The notes below the pieces were generated by a model. That model was not told the DNA's origin. It saw only the letters and a program-made list of their open reading frames with translations, and made no database searches. Below are positions 12,597 through 24,499 of a stretch of DNA of 64,000 bases, in pieces. How positions within the stretch are numbered: the stretch's first letter is position 1; each line of letters opens with the position of its first letter. Origin of the DNA: Siphonodentalium dalli (taxonomy: Eukaryota; Mollusca; Scaphopoda; Gadilida; Siphonodentaliidae); assembly GCA_032622095.1 (NCBI GenBank), contig CP136066.1, forward strand, positions 103,625,319-103,689,318, read 5' to 3'. Position numbers and translations under genes: made by a program.

Positions 12597-12955
12597 GTAC
12601 TCAATCCGATTGGATGGTCCCCATATCATCAGATTTCAACAACAACAACAACAACAACAACATGTTTTCAAATGCCGCTTCAGTTATCAGAATCGATTAG
12701 TTGCCCAAAAATATTGCTAACCACAGTCAATATATTATTAAATTGCCCAAAACGTGTTATTTATACAAAGCCACTTGATTTTAGAGTTAACCATTTTCAT
12801 CCGCAATTTGGTCCGAGATCGACTGCTTGATCAGGCCGCCAACAAATACATATCTCGGGAAATAACAAATGTCAAAAATTGATTTCTGATCACTCTGAGC
12901 TTTGATGGGTGGGTTCGACTCGAATCAAATATTTTTGACCCCCCCCCGAAGCCAA
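12597..12955 (-). repeat. dispersed repeat, inverted relative to 43305-43655
   Basis: The reverse complement of this segment follows 43305-43655: C/G-rich start, AATATTTGATTC, CATCAAAGC, GGATGAA, AACTCTAAAATC, GTTGACTGTGGTTAGC, a poly-ACA/TGT block, then the ATCAAATCGGATTGAGTACC end. Contains a (CAA)n run at about 12637-12661. Clear but diverged. No coding content is visible. Confidence 0.8.
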
Positions 12956-14166
12956 ATAAGTAGTAAATTGGAGGCGTTAATTCGGTTTAGGCATCTGTAA
13001 AACATTACCGAAAAATCTATGTCTTTAGTTTCATAAATGACAGAATGTTTTGACCTCTCGGAATCTCTAACGGTATACTGTTACAGAATCAAATAGCAAT
13101 CTCCTGGAAACACTTCTCTCCGTAACGATAGTCGGGTTTTTTTGGTGAGTGCCAAGTCTAACCCGCACGTACTTGACCGGGTTTAAGCCTGAACATGTCA
13201 GTGATATACAATGGCAGTTCACCTGTGAGTGACTTATATGCGACGAGTCCGCACTTGGACTTCAAACGCTATTCAAATGACATGATATGTAGTTTGGATA
13301 TAACGTGCGATATGTGGTCCCGTACGTTTTCTGATATTTCCAATGAGTCGAGCACATGCAGTTGTTGAGCAGCCTCTTAATGTGTAACACAGAGGACAGC
13401 TTATCAACATATAATCATATAAACACCAGTGTATGCACATATATTATTCCATAATGTGATATACCATTGTATACTATTAAGTATATATACCTATACATGT
13501 GAATCATGCATTTCATTATTGTATATTTATATAAAGAGTATATGTTCTTTAATGTTATTGTCAGATGGGGGGGGGGGGTGCGAGGCCAAGATACTTTTTT
13601 TTTAACTGTGCTCATTCTTAATAGGATGCAAATAAAATATATTTACATCAGAGCAGCGCCTGGACAGTTACTGGGATGATAGTGTAATACTTTTTTAAAA
13701 GCGTCATAGAGCAAGTAATTGGTTAAGCCCTTTATAAAACCGGAGGAAGCTCCAAAACATTGTATTATCAACTTATCCGGGGTAATAAACTGTGGACATG
13801 TTGTTTTTGTTGAGTTGCCAATGCATTTTGTCATCAAGATTGAAGTAAAAATCAGTATTATTTTCAATGCAGGGGGAATGACTCTATATATTAAAGATAG
13901 AGTTCTTCCCCTTTCATTGAACAAGTTTGAATTCTGTTGCATTCTGGGTGCCAGAGGGGGGAAGTCTTCAGCAGTTTTCTATTTCTCTGTGGGCATCTTC
14001 TGAGACACAGATGTTTCAAATAGTGATGAGTTATAGAATTTTAATCGTATTGTATGGCATAGATTGTTATTAAAACCGTATATCAAGTCATTATACAAAA
14101 ATATTCGGAGACTCGAAAATTAAGTGGGCCTTTAAAACCTTCATTATATTATTATTTTTATTTCAG
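12956..14166. other. gene-free stretch; possible intron upstream of the Rab exon
   Basis: G run at about 13566-13576. A 94-codon frame at 13719-14003 shows no family motif. The last 30 bases form a pyrimidine/AT-rich tract ending TTTATTTCAG, the splice acceptor of the next feature. Confidence 0.4.
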
Positions 14167-14278
14167 TCATTTTGATTGGGGATTCCGGCGTTGGAAAGAC
14201 AAACTTGTTGTCCAGATTTACACAAAATGAATTCAAAGTGGACAGCAAGGCGACTATAGGAGTGGAGTTTACAACAAA
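14167..14278 (+). CDS. Rab11-like small GTPase, single internal exon (partial)
   Basis: Starts directly after TTTATTTCAG at 14161-14166, in phase 2. The reading gives [18 protein letters not shown] followed by [26 protein letters not shown] is the P-loop that binds the GTP phosphates, and STIGVEF/ATIGVEF is the switch I region. The combination with NEF and SKxTIGVEF points to the Rab11/Rab25 group, which controls recycling-endosome and trans-Golgi traffic. The likely donor is GTTTGT at 14279, a weak match. Neither the first exon nor the later WDTAGQ, NKxDL and C-terminal prenylation parts are seen in this window, so introns are long or this is an isolated gene fragment. No stop or frameshift occurs within the exon. 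Confidence 0.75.
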
Positions 14279-14329
14279 GTTTGTTATCCTCCTCCCTATG
14301 TTCCACCCTTCTGATTGGCCCATGTGCTG

Positions 14330-14400
14330 TCACGTGCCGGGCGACAAATCACACTGTCGCCCGCTTACCCGGGAGACATTGTTTTTGTCGCCCGCCTGAT
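14330..14400. repeat. GGGCGACAA/TTGTCGCCC inverted repeat
   Basis: Contains CCGGGCGACAAATCAC, CTGTCGCCCGC, CCGGGAGACATTG and TTTGTCGCCCGCC: short inverted segments related to the longer foldback at 15216-15322. It lies just inside the presumed intron after the Rab exon. Confidence 0.6.
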
Positions 14401-15215
14401 GTTATATTGCAAGAATATCTCCAAACACACACTGCAGTAACTCATCTACTTCGCATCACTACAACGTACTAAAAAATCATAGATCTTATATACCCCACGG
14501 ATTCGCAAAACACACCAGTTGTGGTGTTTGCTAATTTGCATATATTTAGTGAACACTAATATTCTTACGTTTTAAGTTCATACTTTTATCGGACAAGCGT
14601 TATTATTTACTTTTTACATCGCAACATCTCGGTGATTCAATTTGTTCATGTCGACATTATGATGCAAGATTGAAAGAGAGTGTCCCTTTAGGTTGGTTGG
14701 TTATAAATGTTCGCTGGTAGACAACGTAATGCATACGTTTGTCGCGAATGAATGGTACTGTACGCTTACCTTCCGCGATGTCTGCAATGTGATCAAAGAA
14801 GTATTTTATGTGAGGATCGCCATGAGCACTGACACATATGAATGTACATTAATGAAATTGACAACTTCCCAATAGCTTTCGGGGAAGACCGTTATGAAAT
14901 GAACATCGCGAGTAAATTGCGCGCACAAGACGACATTGAATATGCCTTGCAGCAGACGAGAACATACCTATATGGCTTATTGGTTTACATTGCATGGACC
15001 GATATTGACGATTTGACCACCAAAATGATCGTAAATAAACGCGGATTATCAAACGCTTAAAAGCTTGACTATCGTTTATGGAACAGAAATCCTATGGGAC
15101 GATAAGTAGTTACTGAAAATATACATAATCGGGAAAGAAAGCACTCATGACTCAGTGCAACATCGTGCGTGTGGATGGCAAGGATATTTTCTGTGGTATA
15201 ATCGGATAACAAAAC
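14401..15215. other. gene-free stretch
   Basis: A 72-codon frame at 14842-15060 has no recognisable motif. Nothing else supported. Confidence 0.35.
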
Positions 15216-15322
15216 AGTTGTTGCCCTTCTTCTCGGGAGACATTGAGATTTGTCACCCGCTCGAGAACGGAATGTTAGCGGGTGACAAATCTCAATGTCT
15301 CCCTCGACAACGGGCGACAACT
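15216..15322. repeat. foldback element with perfect 27-bp inner arms
   Basis: Arms at 15235-15261 and 15277-15303 are perfect reverse complements (starting GGGAGACATTGAGATTTG) around a 15-base loop. Outer arms CAGTTGTTGCCC and GGGCGACAACTG extend the hairpin to about 107 bases with a few mismatches. It is probably a small non-autonomous foldback; a structured RNA is the alternative. Confidence 0.8.
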
Positions 15323-17264
15323 GTATAATGTTCGAAAATAAACAAACATACCCACTATAGCTATACTCTAGAAAATTAATGTGTCGCATTAAGGTGGTCC
15401 TGCATGGGGTGGTAAATATACCCACTTTCGTTGTGTATAACCTGTATCTCCTTTTATATAGTATTGCATGATCTTTATACAATAATTATTCATGCTCATT
15501 GTCTCTTTTGACGCAAATTTAGAGAAATAAATATACATGTAGAATATCTAGTGTTTTTGAGTGGATATCGAAATTATCTCATGAGTGGCAGAGACAAATG
15601 TTTATTTTTGCGAGCGACGCCGCGAGCGATAATAAAAATTTGTCTCAGTCGCGCGGTTATACGTGTTTTCAAAGAAATTCGCCATTTACAACAATAAATG
15701 TTCGCATAATAACCTTCAATGGTTGATTTAAAGCCAAACAGCTGAGAATGTCCCCTTTCACATGCAGTTTTACTTCAATGCATGACCTTTGTTTAAGTAT
15801 TATGCCGGACAAAACCAATGACCACAATCGATCTTCCAGTCATTCATTATAATCGTATACCAGCAATCCTTGAAATTAAATTTTTTCTTCTACGGCATGT
15901 CTTCAGAATTACACGAAGTTCTATATTGACTTCTAGGGCTTTTCTATGGCATTGCCTTTTGTCTTAGCTATATAATTTCGAGGGCTGTACCAGTACATTC
16001 CAATAGAATATTAATAACACGAACAAATTTTCAAAACTACCAAAACATATTTTTATCTTTGCGGAATATATATGTTGTTTCATATAATACATATATATAA
16101 CAAATAATTGATACCAATATTTTGATGACTTGGAAATAAATAATCGGGGTTGGGTGCGGGTAGGGGTTGGAGTTTCAATTGGCATTTTTAAAATTTGTTT
16201 ACTTTTTCATTATTATAATACTATAATTTTTTAGTATAATATATAATACAGGGACGCGGCCGTATGTAGATCACAAAAGCTAAACGCATGCAATGATTTA
16301 ATTTAATTTAACAGCAAAGATTAAATGGCCATTTAAATATTTTGTTCGCTCGAAATAATTGACTTAGAATCTCTACATCAAATATTCGGGAAACCGCTCT
16401 AACGACAAGTCAGGTAGGAAATGCAAATATACATTATTAGTTGCGCAGGCTACGAAATCAAGTAATCATCTTTGATACGATAAAAGCATGGTGTAAATTT
16501 CACTTATTTAAAACGATTCTAGAACATCTATTGTCATAAAGACAATCCGATTCGATAGCAATTCCGAAGCGGTGTTCCCAAACTTCCCCACCGAATTTGC
16601 GGTCTCCGGTGACAAACTCGAAAAGTAAGCAATCGCTACAAAGGTGCATTCTATGCTCTCATGACCACTGCCATGTCATATTAGTATTGACACGAAGCTG
16701 GATAAATGCTAATACTAATGGTGGAATAGTTATGTAATACATTCCTTCATCCCCAAATAAATTAATGTACTATTTTGCTGTTTAATCGGCGATAATTTTT
16801 CGCTGAGAGTTGCGTCTTCTGTTACCACTAGAAACGGAAGTTATTTCTTGCGATTTGAATGGTGGACTAAATAAAATTCCGGGTAAATTCGCCCCATGGA
16901 TATTCGACTTTGTTTGCGAACTTTTTAAAGTATCAATACACCCAGTGATGCGGGAAACGACACTTCCCTCGACTGATAGATATTGTCGCTACCAAGCGTA
17001 TCTAAGGGCATTGACCAATCAAATGTACGCATTTAAGTCAAAGCGAAAGTAGTTGTGATTATACCTGAATATAATTAGATCCTACCCATGAGCCAATTAT
17101 AGGAGATTTAGATGACGAGATATCGACTTTCAAAAGAATGAGTTTCAACGCGTTTTGAATTTTGTCAGACAAGTAAAAAAAAAATAATAATCGTCCGGGA
17201 TAAAGAGCGGCTGTGTATACTTTCGTTTTCCGAAAGTGCCACAGATAATAAAGAGGAATTCTTT
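15323..17264. other. gene-free stretch
   Basis: An imperfect inverted repeat (AGACAAATGTTTATTTTTGCGAGCG with its near complement) occupies about 15592-15645. A frame of 80 codons at 16810-17052 shows no family motif. Nothing else supported. Confidence 0.35.
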
Positions 17265-17560
17265 TGGCGGGCATACAATAAATTTCGCATCTTGGCGCAG
17301 AAAAGGCATATAATTTGTGAATGATTTACTTATAATGATAATCAATATCGAATGAAACGATCAATGTAACCGTTGTGGCACTACGATTGAGAACATAGTA
17401 CACATTTTTGGGGGATTGCCCACCCGTAAGAAGCTTTTTGAATGACATTACTGAATGGGGAAGACTAAACGGAATTGGCTTTTAATAATGGAGTAGCTTA
17501 ACAAAAAATCGTTCACTTTTGGATTAAAGCATGAAACTTTCAGGGTTGGTTGTGTATGTG
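17265..17560 (+). pseudogene. degenerate LINE ORF2 C-terminal remnant
   Basis: At 17365-17442 the translation CNRCGTTIENIVHIFGG matches the zf-RVT finger pattern (CNRC, then E, then HIF) seen in the LINE at 4.5-8.5 kb; the last Cys is lost. After a frame change, LNDITEWGRLNGIGF and then LTKKSFTFGLKHE resemble the tail that follows this finger. Upstream, KFRILAQKRHII may be the degraded FRI..RI..TN segment. Stops and shifts occur throughout. It is the same general L1/Tx1-like type, on the plus strand. Confidence 0.55.
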
Positions 17561-18075
17561 GTTCACATCAACCAGTTAGCTGGTTCCAGGATTTTGGTGA
17601 CCCCTTGACCTTAAAATTGACCTTGACATTTCGAATATTGGAGATTTAGGGGTAGCTATTGTGTATTAAATATAATGGCTATATTAATCTAGCGTTCGTG
17701 AAATATAAATAATAATGCAGACCCGAGGTTCGGTATTATCGGTATCAAATTTGCTGATTGATTCAGTGAAATTCTGTAGCTACATGTAGCGAGCCACTTA
17801 TAACACTGGGTGGGCTTGACAATCTAGTAAAACTATGATAATATGTGATAGAACCCTTTATTAAATAACAAGCAACAATAACAAGGACACTAGAAGAGCA
17901 ACGTTGAAGCACATATTTAATTGTATATAAGGATAGCATAATAGCATAATAACTTCGGAAGCATGCAAGAACACAACCCTATCACATAAATTATTTGGCT
18001 TGTTATGCGCTGAATGTCTCAATAAATATGCAATATTTCCGTACAGAAGAAATCTCGCACAAGTTTATGCCTCAC
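17561..18075. other. gene-free stretch
   Basis: No gene, array or terminal repeat recognised. Confidence 0.35.
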
Positions 18076-18445
18076 CAAATGTAACTTTGTAACCCTTTTT
18101 TAACAAGGATAGATAAAATATTTTCTTTTCCTAGTTGGAGTAATTCTCTTATAAGTATTTGAAACTATGTGACAAAAAACACGTCGCATTTTTGAAACGA
18201 CTTGCAAATGTAACTTTGTAACCCTTTTTAAACAAGGATAGGTGAAATAGTTTCATTTTTCTAGTTGGAGTAATTCTCTTATAAGCATTTGTAACTATGG
18301 GACAAAAAACATGTCGGATATTTTAAACGACTTCCAAATGTAACTTTATAACCCTTTTTTAACAAGGATAGGTGAACTATTTTCATTTTTGGTAACTTTG
18401 TGACAAAATACACGTCACGTTTTTGAAACGACTTCCTGATGTAAC
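18076..18445. repeat. 130-bp tandem repeat, about 2.8 copies
   Basis: Units start CAAATGTAACTTTGTAACCC at 18076, 18205 and 18335. Each contains AACAAGGATAGGTGAAAT, AGTTGGAGTAATTCTCTTAT and GACAAAAAACACGTCGC. The third copy lacks an internal block. A 161-codon minus frame crossing it (18279-18764) is repeat-derived and not called. Confidence 0.85.
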
Positions 18446-18527
18446 TCCAAATGCCAAAAAAAAAACAGGGCGCATGTGTAACCGGGTTACTGGCCGGAGC
18501 TAACACATGAGCAAACGTTGAGTCGAC

Positions 18528-18594
18528 TTGTAAAAAAAAACACGACGTATTTGTAACCCAGTAACTGGTTACAAATGCGTCGTATTTTTTTTCT
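18528..18594. repeat. long A/T-flanked hairpin
   Basis: ACGACGTATTTGTAACCC and its near reverse complement GGTTACAAATGCGTCGT face each other around AGTAACT, flanked by an A run on the left and a T run on the right, giving arms of about 27 bases with two mismatches. The arms repeat the 'acgtcgc / gtaactttgtaaccc' words of the adjacent 130-bp array, so it may have formed from inverted array units. Confidence 0.75.
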
Positions 18595-20722
18595 GCACCA
18601 AAATCTGCCATATATGAGTGTTCGTAGACCGTCTTATATGCACGTATATATAATTGTTTTAGTGAATCATGATACGAACCTGGTTTAAGCCTAGGGGTAT
18701 GACGGTGAAAAATCCAGTTAGAAATATCAAAATGTACATCACTGTACGAAACACCAAGAAACAAAACATATCCTTCATAGTAGACATATCAAACGTATAT
18801 TGTGTTCCTTAGTGCGAACGTGTATATAATATGCATACATCATTTGAGAACACAACGCGTCCCATCTTTCGGATTTCAGAAGGTTCTCTGCGTTTACTCA
18901 CATGACCTCTGCAGTTAAGCTTGTATTACAACTGTGAATTACACACACCGAGGCTCGTCTGGCTAGGCGGATCTTATAACGGGATGTTAAACAGACAATG
19001 GACGGCCATCGTGATTACATTTAAAAATATTTGTGTTCCAATTCGGAAAAGTTGGCGTATGATGATGTAGTGGCACAGACGGCTGTATTTGTAGAAAACT
19101 TCTGTTGTGTTGCTTTCCGCACTGTCATTGCAGAGATGGTATCTTAACAAAAAAATATAGATTCACCTGGTGTCGAAGCTTCACCCTAATTAGTGTTTAT
19201 TAGTTTGTTACTATCCAGCTGGTACCATACATGGTTACTGAGCGCTTAGACTCATCAGGAGCTCTTTGGGACTCACATGAAAGGCGTTTTACAAATGCTA
19301 TACATTATTATTTTTATTATACATATAGTATCAGTAATAATAAACATCTATATGAAACCCAGCGGAATTTTCCATTAATTACTGATGGCTGGCCTCTTTG
19401 GGTGCCATTTTGGAAATAGCCACTTACCATCATGGATTTTTGAATTCAGCGGGGAAAATACCACTAGAAACAATGCTCAGAACGTTCTGAAAGAAAAACG
19501 CCCGTGTGTCCATTTCTAGAGGCCTTTCGGGATTTAATAACCTGATTAAGACTGTTATTCGACATCTAATAATTTTCATTTAACTTTTTTATGTTGGAAT
19601 TCACGTATTGATTGTTACATGCAGTTATCACCAATTGATTTTATTTGACGTATTCTTAGACCAAGATCACTCAGTCATAACGAACCAAAGCCGGACGCTT
19701 TGGGTCGTATATAGACTATATCTGATTTTGTGACGTCACCAATTATTATCTAATACGACGCTGTTGTTTTGAATTTCGGGAGCGCGAATGTTGCACAGTA
19801 GATCTGTGGGCTTAAAGCATTAATGTCGTAATCGGCTGCCAAGAGGCCAACCCAAATCAGTCGACGTGCAACATTCTATTAATTATATAAACGTCATAAA
19901 ATCATTTATTTGTTTTTATTTATAAGGGAAAGTAGGTCCATACTGAATTTATAATGGGTCTACTCCGGCACTCTACTGGATCAAATCATCGCACCCTAGG
20001 AAGTTTTAATATTTTTAAAATAAACTAAAATCACCACAACTCAACACGATCTACGTGTATCTCACAGCTTTATTTTCCAACTGATTCACAGCAGCTGATC
20101 AATACTGCATGGTTCTGTAGAGACTATACCGTGCCAAAGGAAATAAGATAATATTTAATATGGATTTGATTGTTATCATAAGTCTGCATACTGACATGCA
20201 TCTGATAATACATATATTCTATTTTCTTGAATAGAATGAAAACACATACTTATGAACAAAGCAGAAGATACATTCAGTTCCACGCCAATTCGGTGGATGG
20301 TGAAAGTTTCACGATGACGTTGTTTGTCGACTATCGTTGAAATAGACATGACATGTTATGAGTGAAATGAACATCCTGAGTATCTGAAGCGGAGAGCTCA
20401 CCCAGCACGCCAAGTAATATAATGGTTAGTTTCAGTTCCATGCACTCCCGACAACATATATAACTATTTATAATAACCCCACAAAACATAAGCCTTATGC
20501 ATGTGGATCTTATTTGGTGGGAATCTATAAAGTGATTTTGACAAGAATTGTTTTAAACGCTACATTCAGAAACCCCTATGTGATTGTTTTAGCTTTGGTT
20601 CGTTAATTACGCTTGTGTATGATCATATTATCGAAAGTTTGGGCTCAATCGGTTGACCCGTCCCGAGTTGACCATTTTGCACAGAACGGCTGAGCCCCAA
20701 AATTTATTAACACATGATTTCG
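18595..20722. other. gene-free stretch
   Basis: No supported gene or element over about 2.1 kb. Short frames lack motifs. Confidence 0.35.
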
Positions 20723-21700
20723 CATTAAAATCGATTTATGTCGATAAAACTCTTATTTTTCAAAATTTCAAGCTGAGACTTCTTGTGACTGCGTGTAATA
20801 CTTATATATTCTTAAAATGACTCAGTCCAACACGTAATTATGTTTTAGATGGAAGAAATTAAATTTTTTCGATGCTAAATTTTAACATAGGATTTCCCAT
20901 TAAAATCGATTTATGTCGATAAAACTCTTATTTTTCAAAATTTTACGCTCAGACTTGGTGTGTATGTGTGTAATACTTACATATTCTTAAAATGACAGAG
21001 TCCAGCACGTAATTATGTTTTTGATAAAAGAAATAAATTTTTTTCGATGCAGAATTTCGAGCGATATCGTTGCGTTGAATTATAAACAAACGCTCTTTTA
21101 TAGCGACGCGTCATATACAACGTCACTTGATTAACCACAGCTGTGCCGTTTTTGTGTGACTGAGATTGGAGAACGGGTGCTCTGAGCTTCTCCAAAATGC
21201 GACGTGGGCGATCCCCGTGGATTTTTACACTTATATACGAAATTTGAGCTCGATGGGTGCATCCGTTTTCGATTCTATAAAGTACACACATATATATATA
21301 CGGAAGTCTCAAAATATAGAGTCCTTGGTGTGTATGTGTGTAATACTTACATATTCTTAAAATGACAGAGTCCAACACGTAATTATGTTTTTGATAAAAC
21401 AAATTAAATTTTTTCGATGCTAAATTTCGAGCGATATCGTTGGTTTGAATTGTAAACAAACGCTCTTTTATATCGACGCGTCACATACAACGTCACTTGA
21501 TTAACCACCGCAGTGCCGTTTTTTTTGTGACTGAGATTGGAGAACGGGTGCTATGAGCTTCTCCAAAATGCGACGTGGACGATCCCCGTGGATTTTTACA
21601 CTTATATACGAAATTTGAGCTCGATGGGTGCATCCGTTTTCGATTCTATAAAGTACACACATATATATATATACGGAAGTCTCAAAATATATAGTATAGA
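20723..21700 (-). repeat. tandemly duplicated Helitron-like segment (175- and 370-bp periods)
   Basis: A block starting CATTAAAATCGATTTATG recurs at 20723 and 20898. A larger 370-bp unit starting CTTGGTGTGTATGTG occurs at 20954-21323 and 21324-21693. The right edge, read on the minus strand, is TCTATACTATATATTTTG, a Helitron-type 5' end, and it abuts the CTAG of the next element. No CTAG-plus-hairpin end was found on the left, so the low-coordinate terminus seems to be missing. Confidence 0.65.
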
Positions 21701-22548
21701 CTAGCAGGTTAGCCCGCCACTGGCGGCAATCGTCAGAAACATAACAATTTTTAATTTTTTAAATTAATTTTGTCAATTAATTTTGTTAATTAATTTTGTT
21801 AATTAATTTTTTAATTTAATTTTTTTGTTTTTCAATGAGTTAATTGTGCCTTTTTAATTTATTGGCTTTTTTAATTAATTTTTTTAATTAATTTTTTAAT
21901 TAAATTTTTTGTTTTTCAATGAGTTGATTTTTTAATTAAATTTTTTTTTTTCAATTTGACCCGATTTGATTTTGAATTTATCATTTTCAAGGTCAAGGTC
22001 AGGTCGGGGTCACAATTTAACCCGTCCATGACACTTCCCGCAGGTAGCAAGTTTGAGCTCAATCGGTTCGAGACTATAAAGGACACACACATATATTGTG
22101 GGTACCCGTTTCAAGGTGAAGATCACCTCGGGCAGAAAAACTGAGCCGATGAAAATGTCCCCGTTCCTAGGAAGCCCTAAGTACGTAAGACTAACACAGA
22201 AGCGAGTTCCAGATAACGCAAACAAACGCCGTATATACGAAAGCCGAAGGGAATAAAGAGCGTTAACCGGTAAACGAACCCAAATATGGAAGTTCTTTAT
22301 CAACAACACTGCGGATACGAACGCTCTTTAACTATCAATGCTATTAATCCCGCAGTGCCATTTTTTGTGACTGAGAGTGGAGAACGGGTGCTCTGAGCTT
22401 CTCCAAAACGCCGCGACGACCATTCCCGTGGGTTTTTACCATTAGATGGGAAGTTTGAGCCCAATCGGTGCAGCCGTTTACGAGTCTATAGAGGACAAAT
22501 ATACACATATACACATATATTTACGTAGTTCTCAAAATATATAGGAGA
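21701..22548 (-). mobile_element. non-autonomous Helitron, chain member 1
   Basis: On the minus strand its 3' end is CTAG (21701-21704 on this strand), preceded by the perfect hairpin CCGCCA/TGGCGG at 21715-21727. Its 5' TC lies at 22547-22548, read as TCTCCTATATATTTTGAG. Length 848. It holds a 200-base T/A-rich low-complexity tract (about 21740-21960) and no coding sequence. Both edges abut other elements of the chain. Confidence 0.75.
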
Positions 22549-23562
22549 CTAGCAGGTTAGCCCACCACTGGCGTGGTTGGTCAGAAACATGACATTTTTT
22601 TAATTATTTTTTTCTTTTTTATAATTGAATTGTTTTTTTATTTTTATTTTTTTTTAATTTTAAATTGTTTTAATTAAATTTTTTGTTTCTGGCGGAAAAA
22701 TTTACCCGATGAAATCCCCCCTTCCTAGGAACGACAGACAACGCATTCTTTGTTTTCCTTTTTTTTAAACCTGCCCGTACCCGTCCTAATGTCATGAAAT
22801 CTCTCTGCATAATATTTCGAGCGATAACATTGCATTGCATTGAAAACAAACGCTTCCCGTCGTGAAATCTCTCTACGATAACATTGCATTGAATTGAAAA
22901 CAAATATTTCGAGTCTGCCGTACCCGTCCTAATGTCGTGAAATCTCTCTGCATAATATTTCGAGCGATGACATTGCATTGAATTGAAAACAAACGCTTTC
23001 CGTCGTGAAATCTCTCTGCATAATATTTCGAGCGACAGGCTACAATCAGACTCCCGTCATATAGATAAGTAGATAGCGAAAACGACGCATTGAATTGAAA
23101 ACAAACGCTTGCCGTCGTGAAATCTCTCTGCATAATATTTCGAGTCTGCCATACCCGTCCTAATGTCGGTAAATCTCTCTGCATAATATTTCGAGCGATA
23201 ACATTGCATTGAATTGAAAACAAACGCTTTCCGTCGTGAAATCTCTCTGCATAATATTTCGAGCGACAGGCTACAATTTCATACAGATAAGTAGATAGAG
23301 AAAACGACGCTCTTTATATAGACACTAAGGAAAACGAACGCTCTTTATATATATCAACGCTATTAACCCCGATGTGCCGATTGCGGTGATTTTGATGATT
23401 GGGAAGGGAGAAACGGTCATCTGAGCTTCTCCAAAACGCGACCACGGCGGTGTCCGTGGGATTTTACACTTATATACGAAATTTGAGCTCGATGGGTGCA
23501 GGCGTTTTCGATTCTATTAAGTACACACATATATATATACGGAAGTCTCAAAATATATAGTA
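22549..23562 (-). mobile_element. non-autonomous Helitron, chain member 2
   Basis: Begins CTAGCAGGTTAGCCC, the same 3' family as member 1. The hairpin CCAC/GTGG is degraded. The right end should read GA but reads TA before the next CTAG, so the 5' terminus is slightly altered. It contains the internal array at 22795-23340. Confidence 0.65.
22795..23340. repeat. internal array of ~68-bp units
   Basis: Six to eight variants of GTCGTGAAATCTCTCTGCAT, AATATTTCGAGCGA, ACATTGCATTGAATTG and AAAACAAACGC, with some units fused to GTCTGCC.TACCCGTCC and others to GACAGGCTACAAT. It lies inside Helitron chain member 2. Confidence 0.8.
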
Positions 23563-23942
23563 CTAGCCGATGAGCCCGACGTTGTCCGGGCTATTCAAAA
23601 ACCAAATTTCAAGTCGATAGCTCTACCCGTTTCCGAGATCTGTCTGCGCATGCGCGAAGCTGGCGTCGCACGGGCTCGGCGACCCGATAAAATTCGTATC
23701 CGGGGCAAGATACATTCACATAGCAAATTTCAAGTCGATAGCTCCACCCGTTTCCGAGATCTCGTCTGCGCATGCGCGAAGCGGGCGCCGCACGGGGGTC
23801 GTCAAAACGACAACGACGACCGCCTGGTCAAACTACACACACGCACCAAGTTTCCTCCCGATCGGTCGAGAATCGTAGATTTGTATAAATGACATACAGA
23901 CAGACAGACATACAGACAGAGGTCTTCAAAATATATATGAGA
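23563..23942 (-). mobile_element. non-autonomous Helitron, chain member 3
   Basis: The minus-strand 3' end CTAG (23563-23566) is separated by 7 bases from the hairpin GCCCGACGTTGTCCGGGC (23574-23591). The 5' TC lies at 23941-23942, read TCTCATATATATTTTGAAG. Length 380. Inside are two copies of AAATTTCAAGTCGATAGCTC, each followed by a CTGCGCATGCGCG palindrome, and a run of ACAGAC repeats near the 5' end. This is the best-conserved unit type of the chain. Confidence 0.85.
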
Positions 23943-24499
23943 CTAGCCGATGAGCCCGACGTTGTCCGGGCTATTCAAAAACCAAATTTCAAGTCGATAG
24001 CTCTACCCAGTCCGACGTTGTCCGGGCTATTCAAAAACCAAATTTCAAGTCGATAGCTCTACCCGTTTCCGAGATCTGGTCTGCGCATGCGCGAAGCTGG
24101 CGTCGCACGGGCTCGGCGACCGGATAAAATTCGTATCCGGGGCAAGATACATTCACATACCAATTTCAAGTCGATAGCTCCATCCGTTTCCGAGATCTGG
24201 TCTGCGCATGCGCGAAGCTGGTGTCGCACGGGCTCGGCGACCCGATAAAATTCGTATCCGGGGCAAGATACATTCACATAGCAAATTTCAAGTCGATAGC
24301 TCCACCCGTTTCCGAGATCTCGTCTGCGCATGCGCAAAGCGGACGCCGCACGGGCTCGCCAATACGACAACGCCCACCGCCTGGTCAAACTACACACACG
24401 TACCAAGTTTGGTCCCGATCGGTCGATAATCGTAGATTTGTATTAATAACAAACAAACATACATACAGACAGACAGAGGTCTTCAAAATATATATGAGA
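23943..24499 (-). mobile_element. non-autonomous Helitron, chain member 4
   Basis: Starts CTAGCCGATGAGCCCG with the hairpin of member 3. It contains a truncated internal re-start (CCGACGTTGTCCGGGC near 24009) and three AAATTTCAAGTCGATAGCTC-type segments, so it is a duplicated or recombined unit. It ends GA at 24498-24499 followed by T, the expected A/T target edge, and is directly bordered by LINE coding sequence. Confidence 0.8.

Noticed and set aside
14842-15060. 72-codon frame downstream of the Rab exon as a further Rab exon
   Set aside because: Contains none of the Rab motifs (WDTAGQ, NKxD, SAK) and has no convincing acceptor.
18279-18764. 161-codon minus-strand frame
   Set aside because: About half of it lies in the 130-bp tandem repeat and the hairpin; no recognisable domain or splice context.
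23563-23600. Hammerhead ribozyme (CGATGAG next to a GC hairpin)
   Set aside because: The required CTGANGA and GAAA core is not present; the hairpin plus CTAG fits a Helitron 3' end better.
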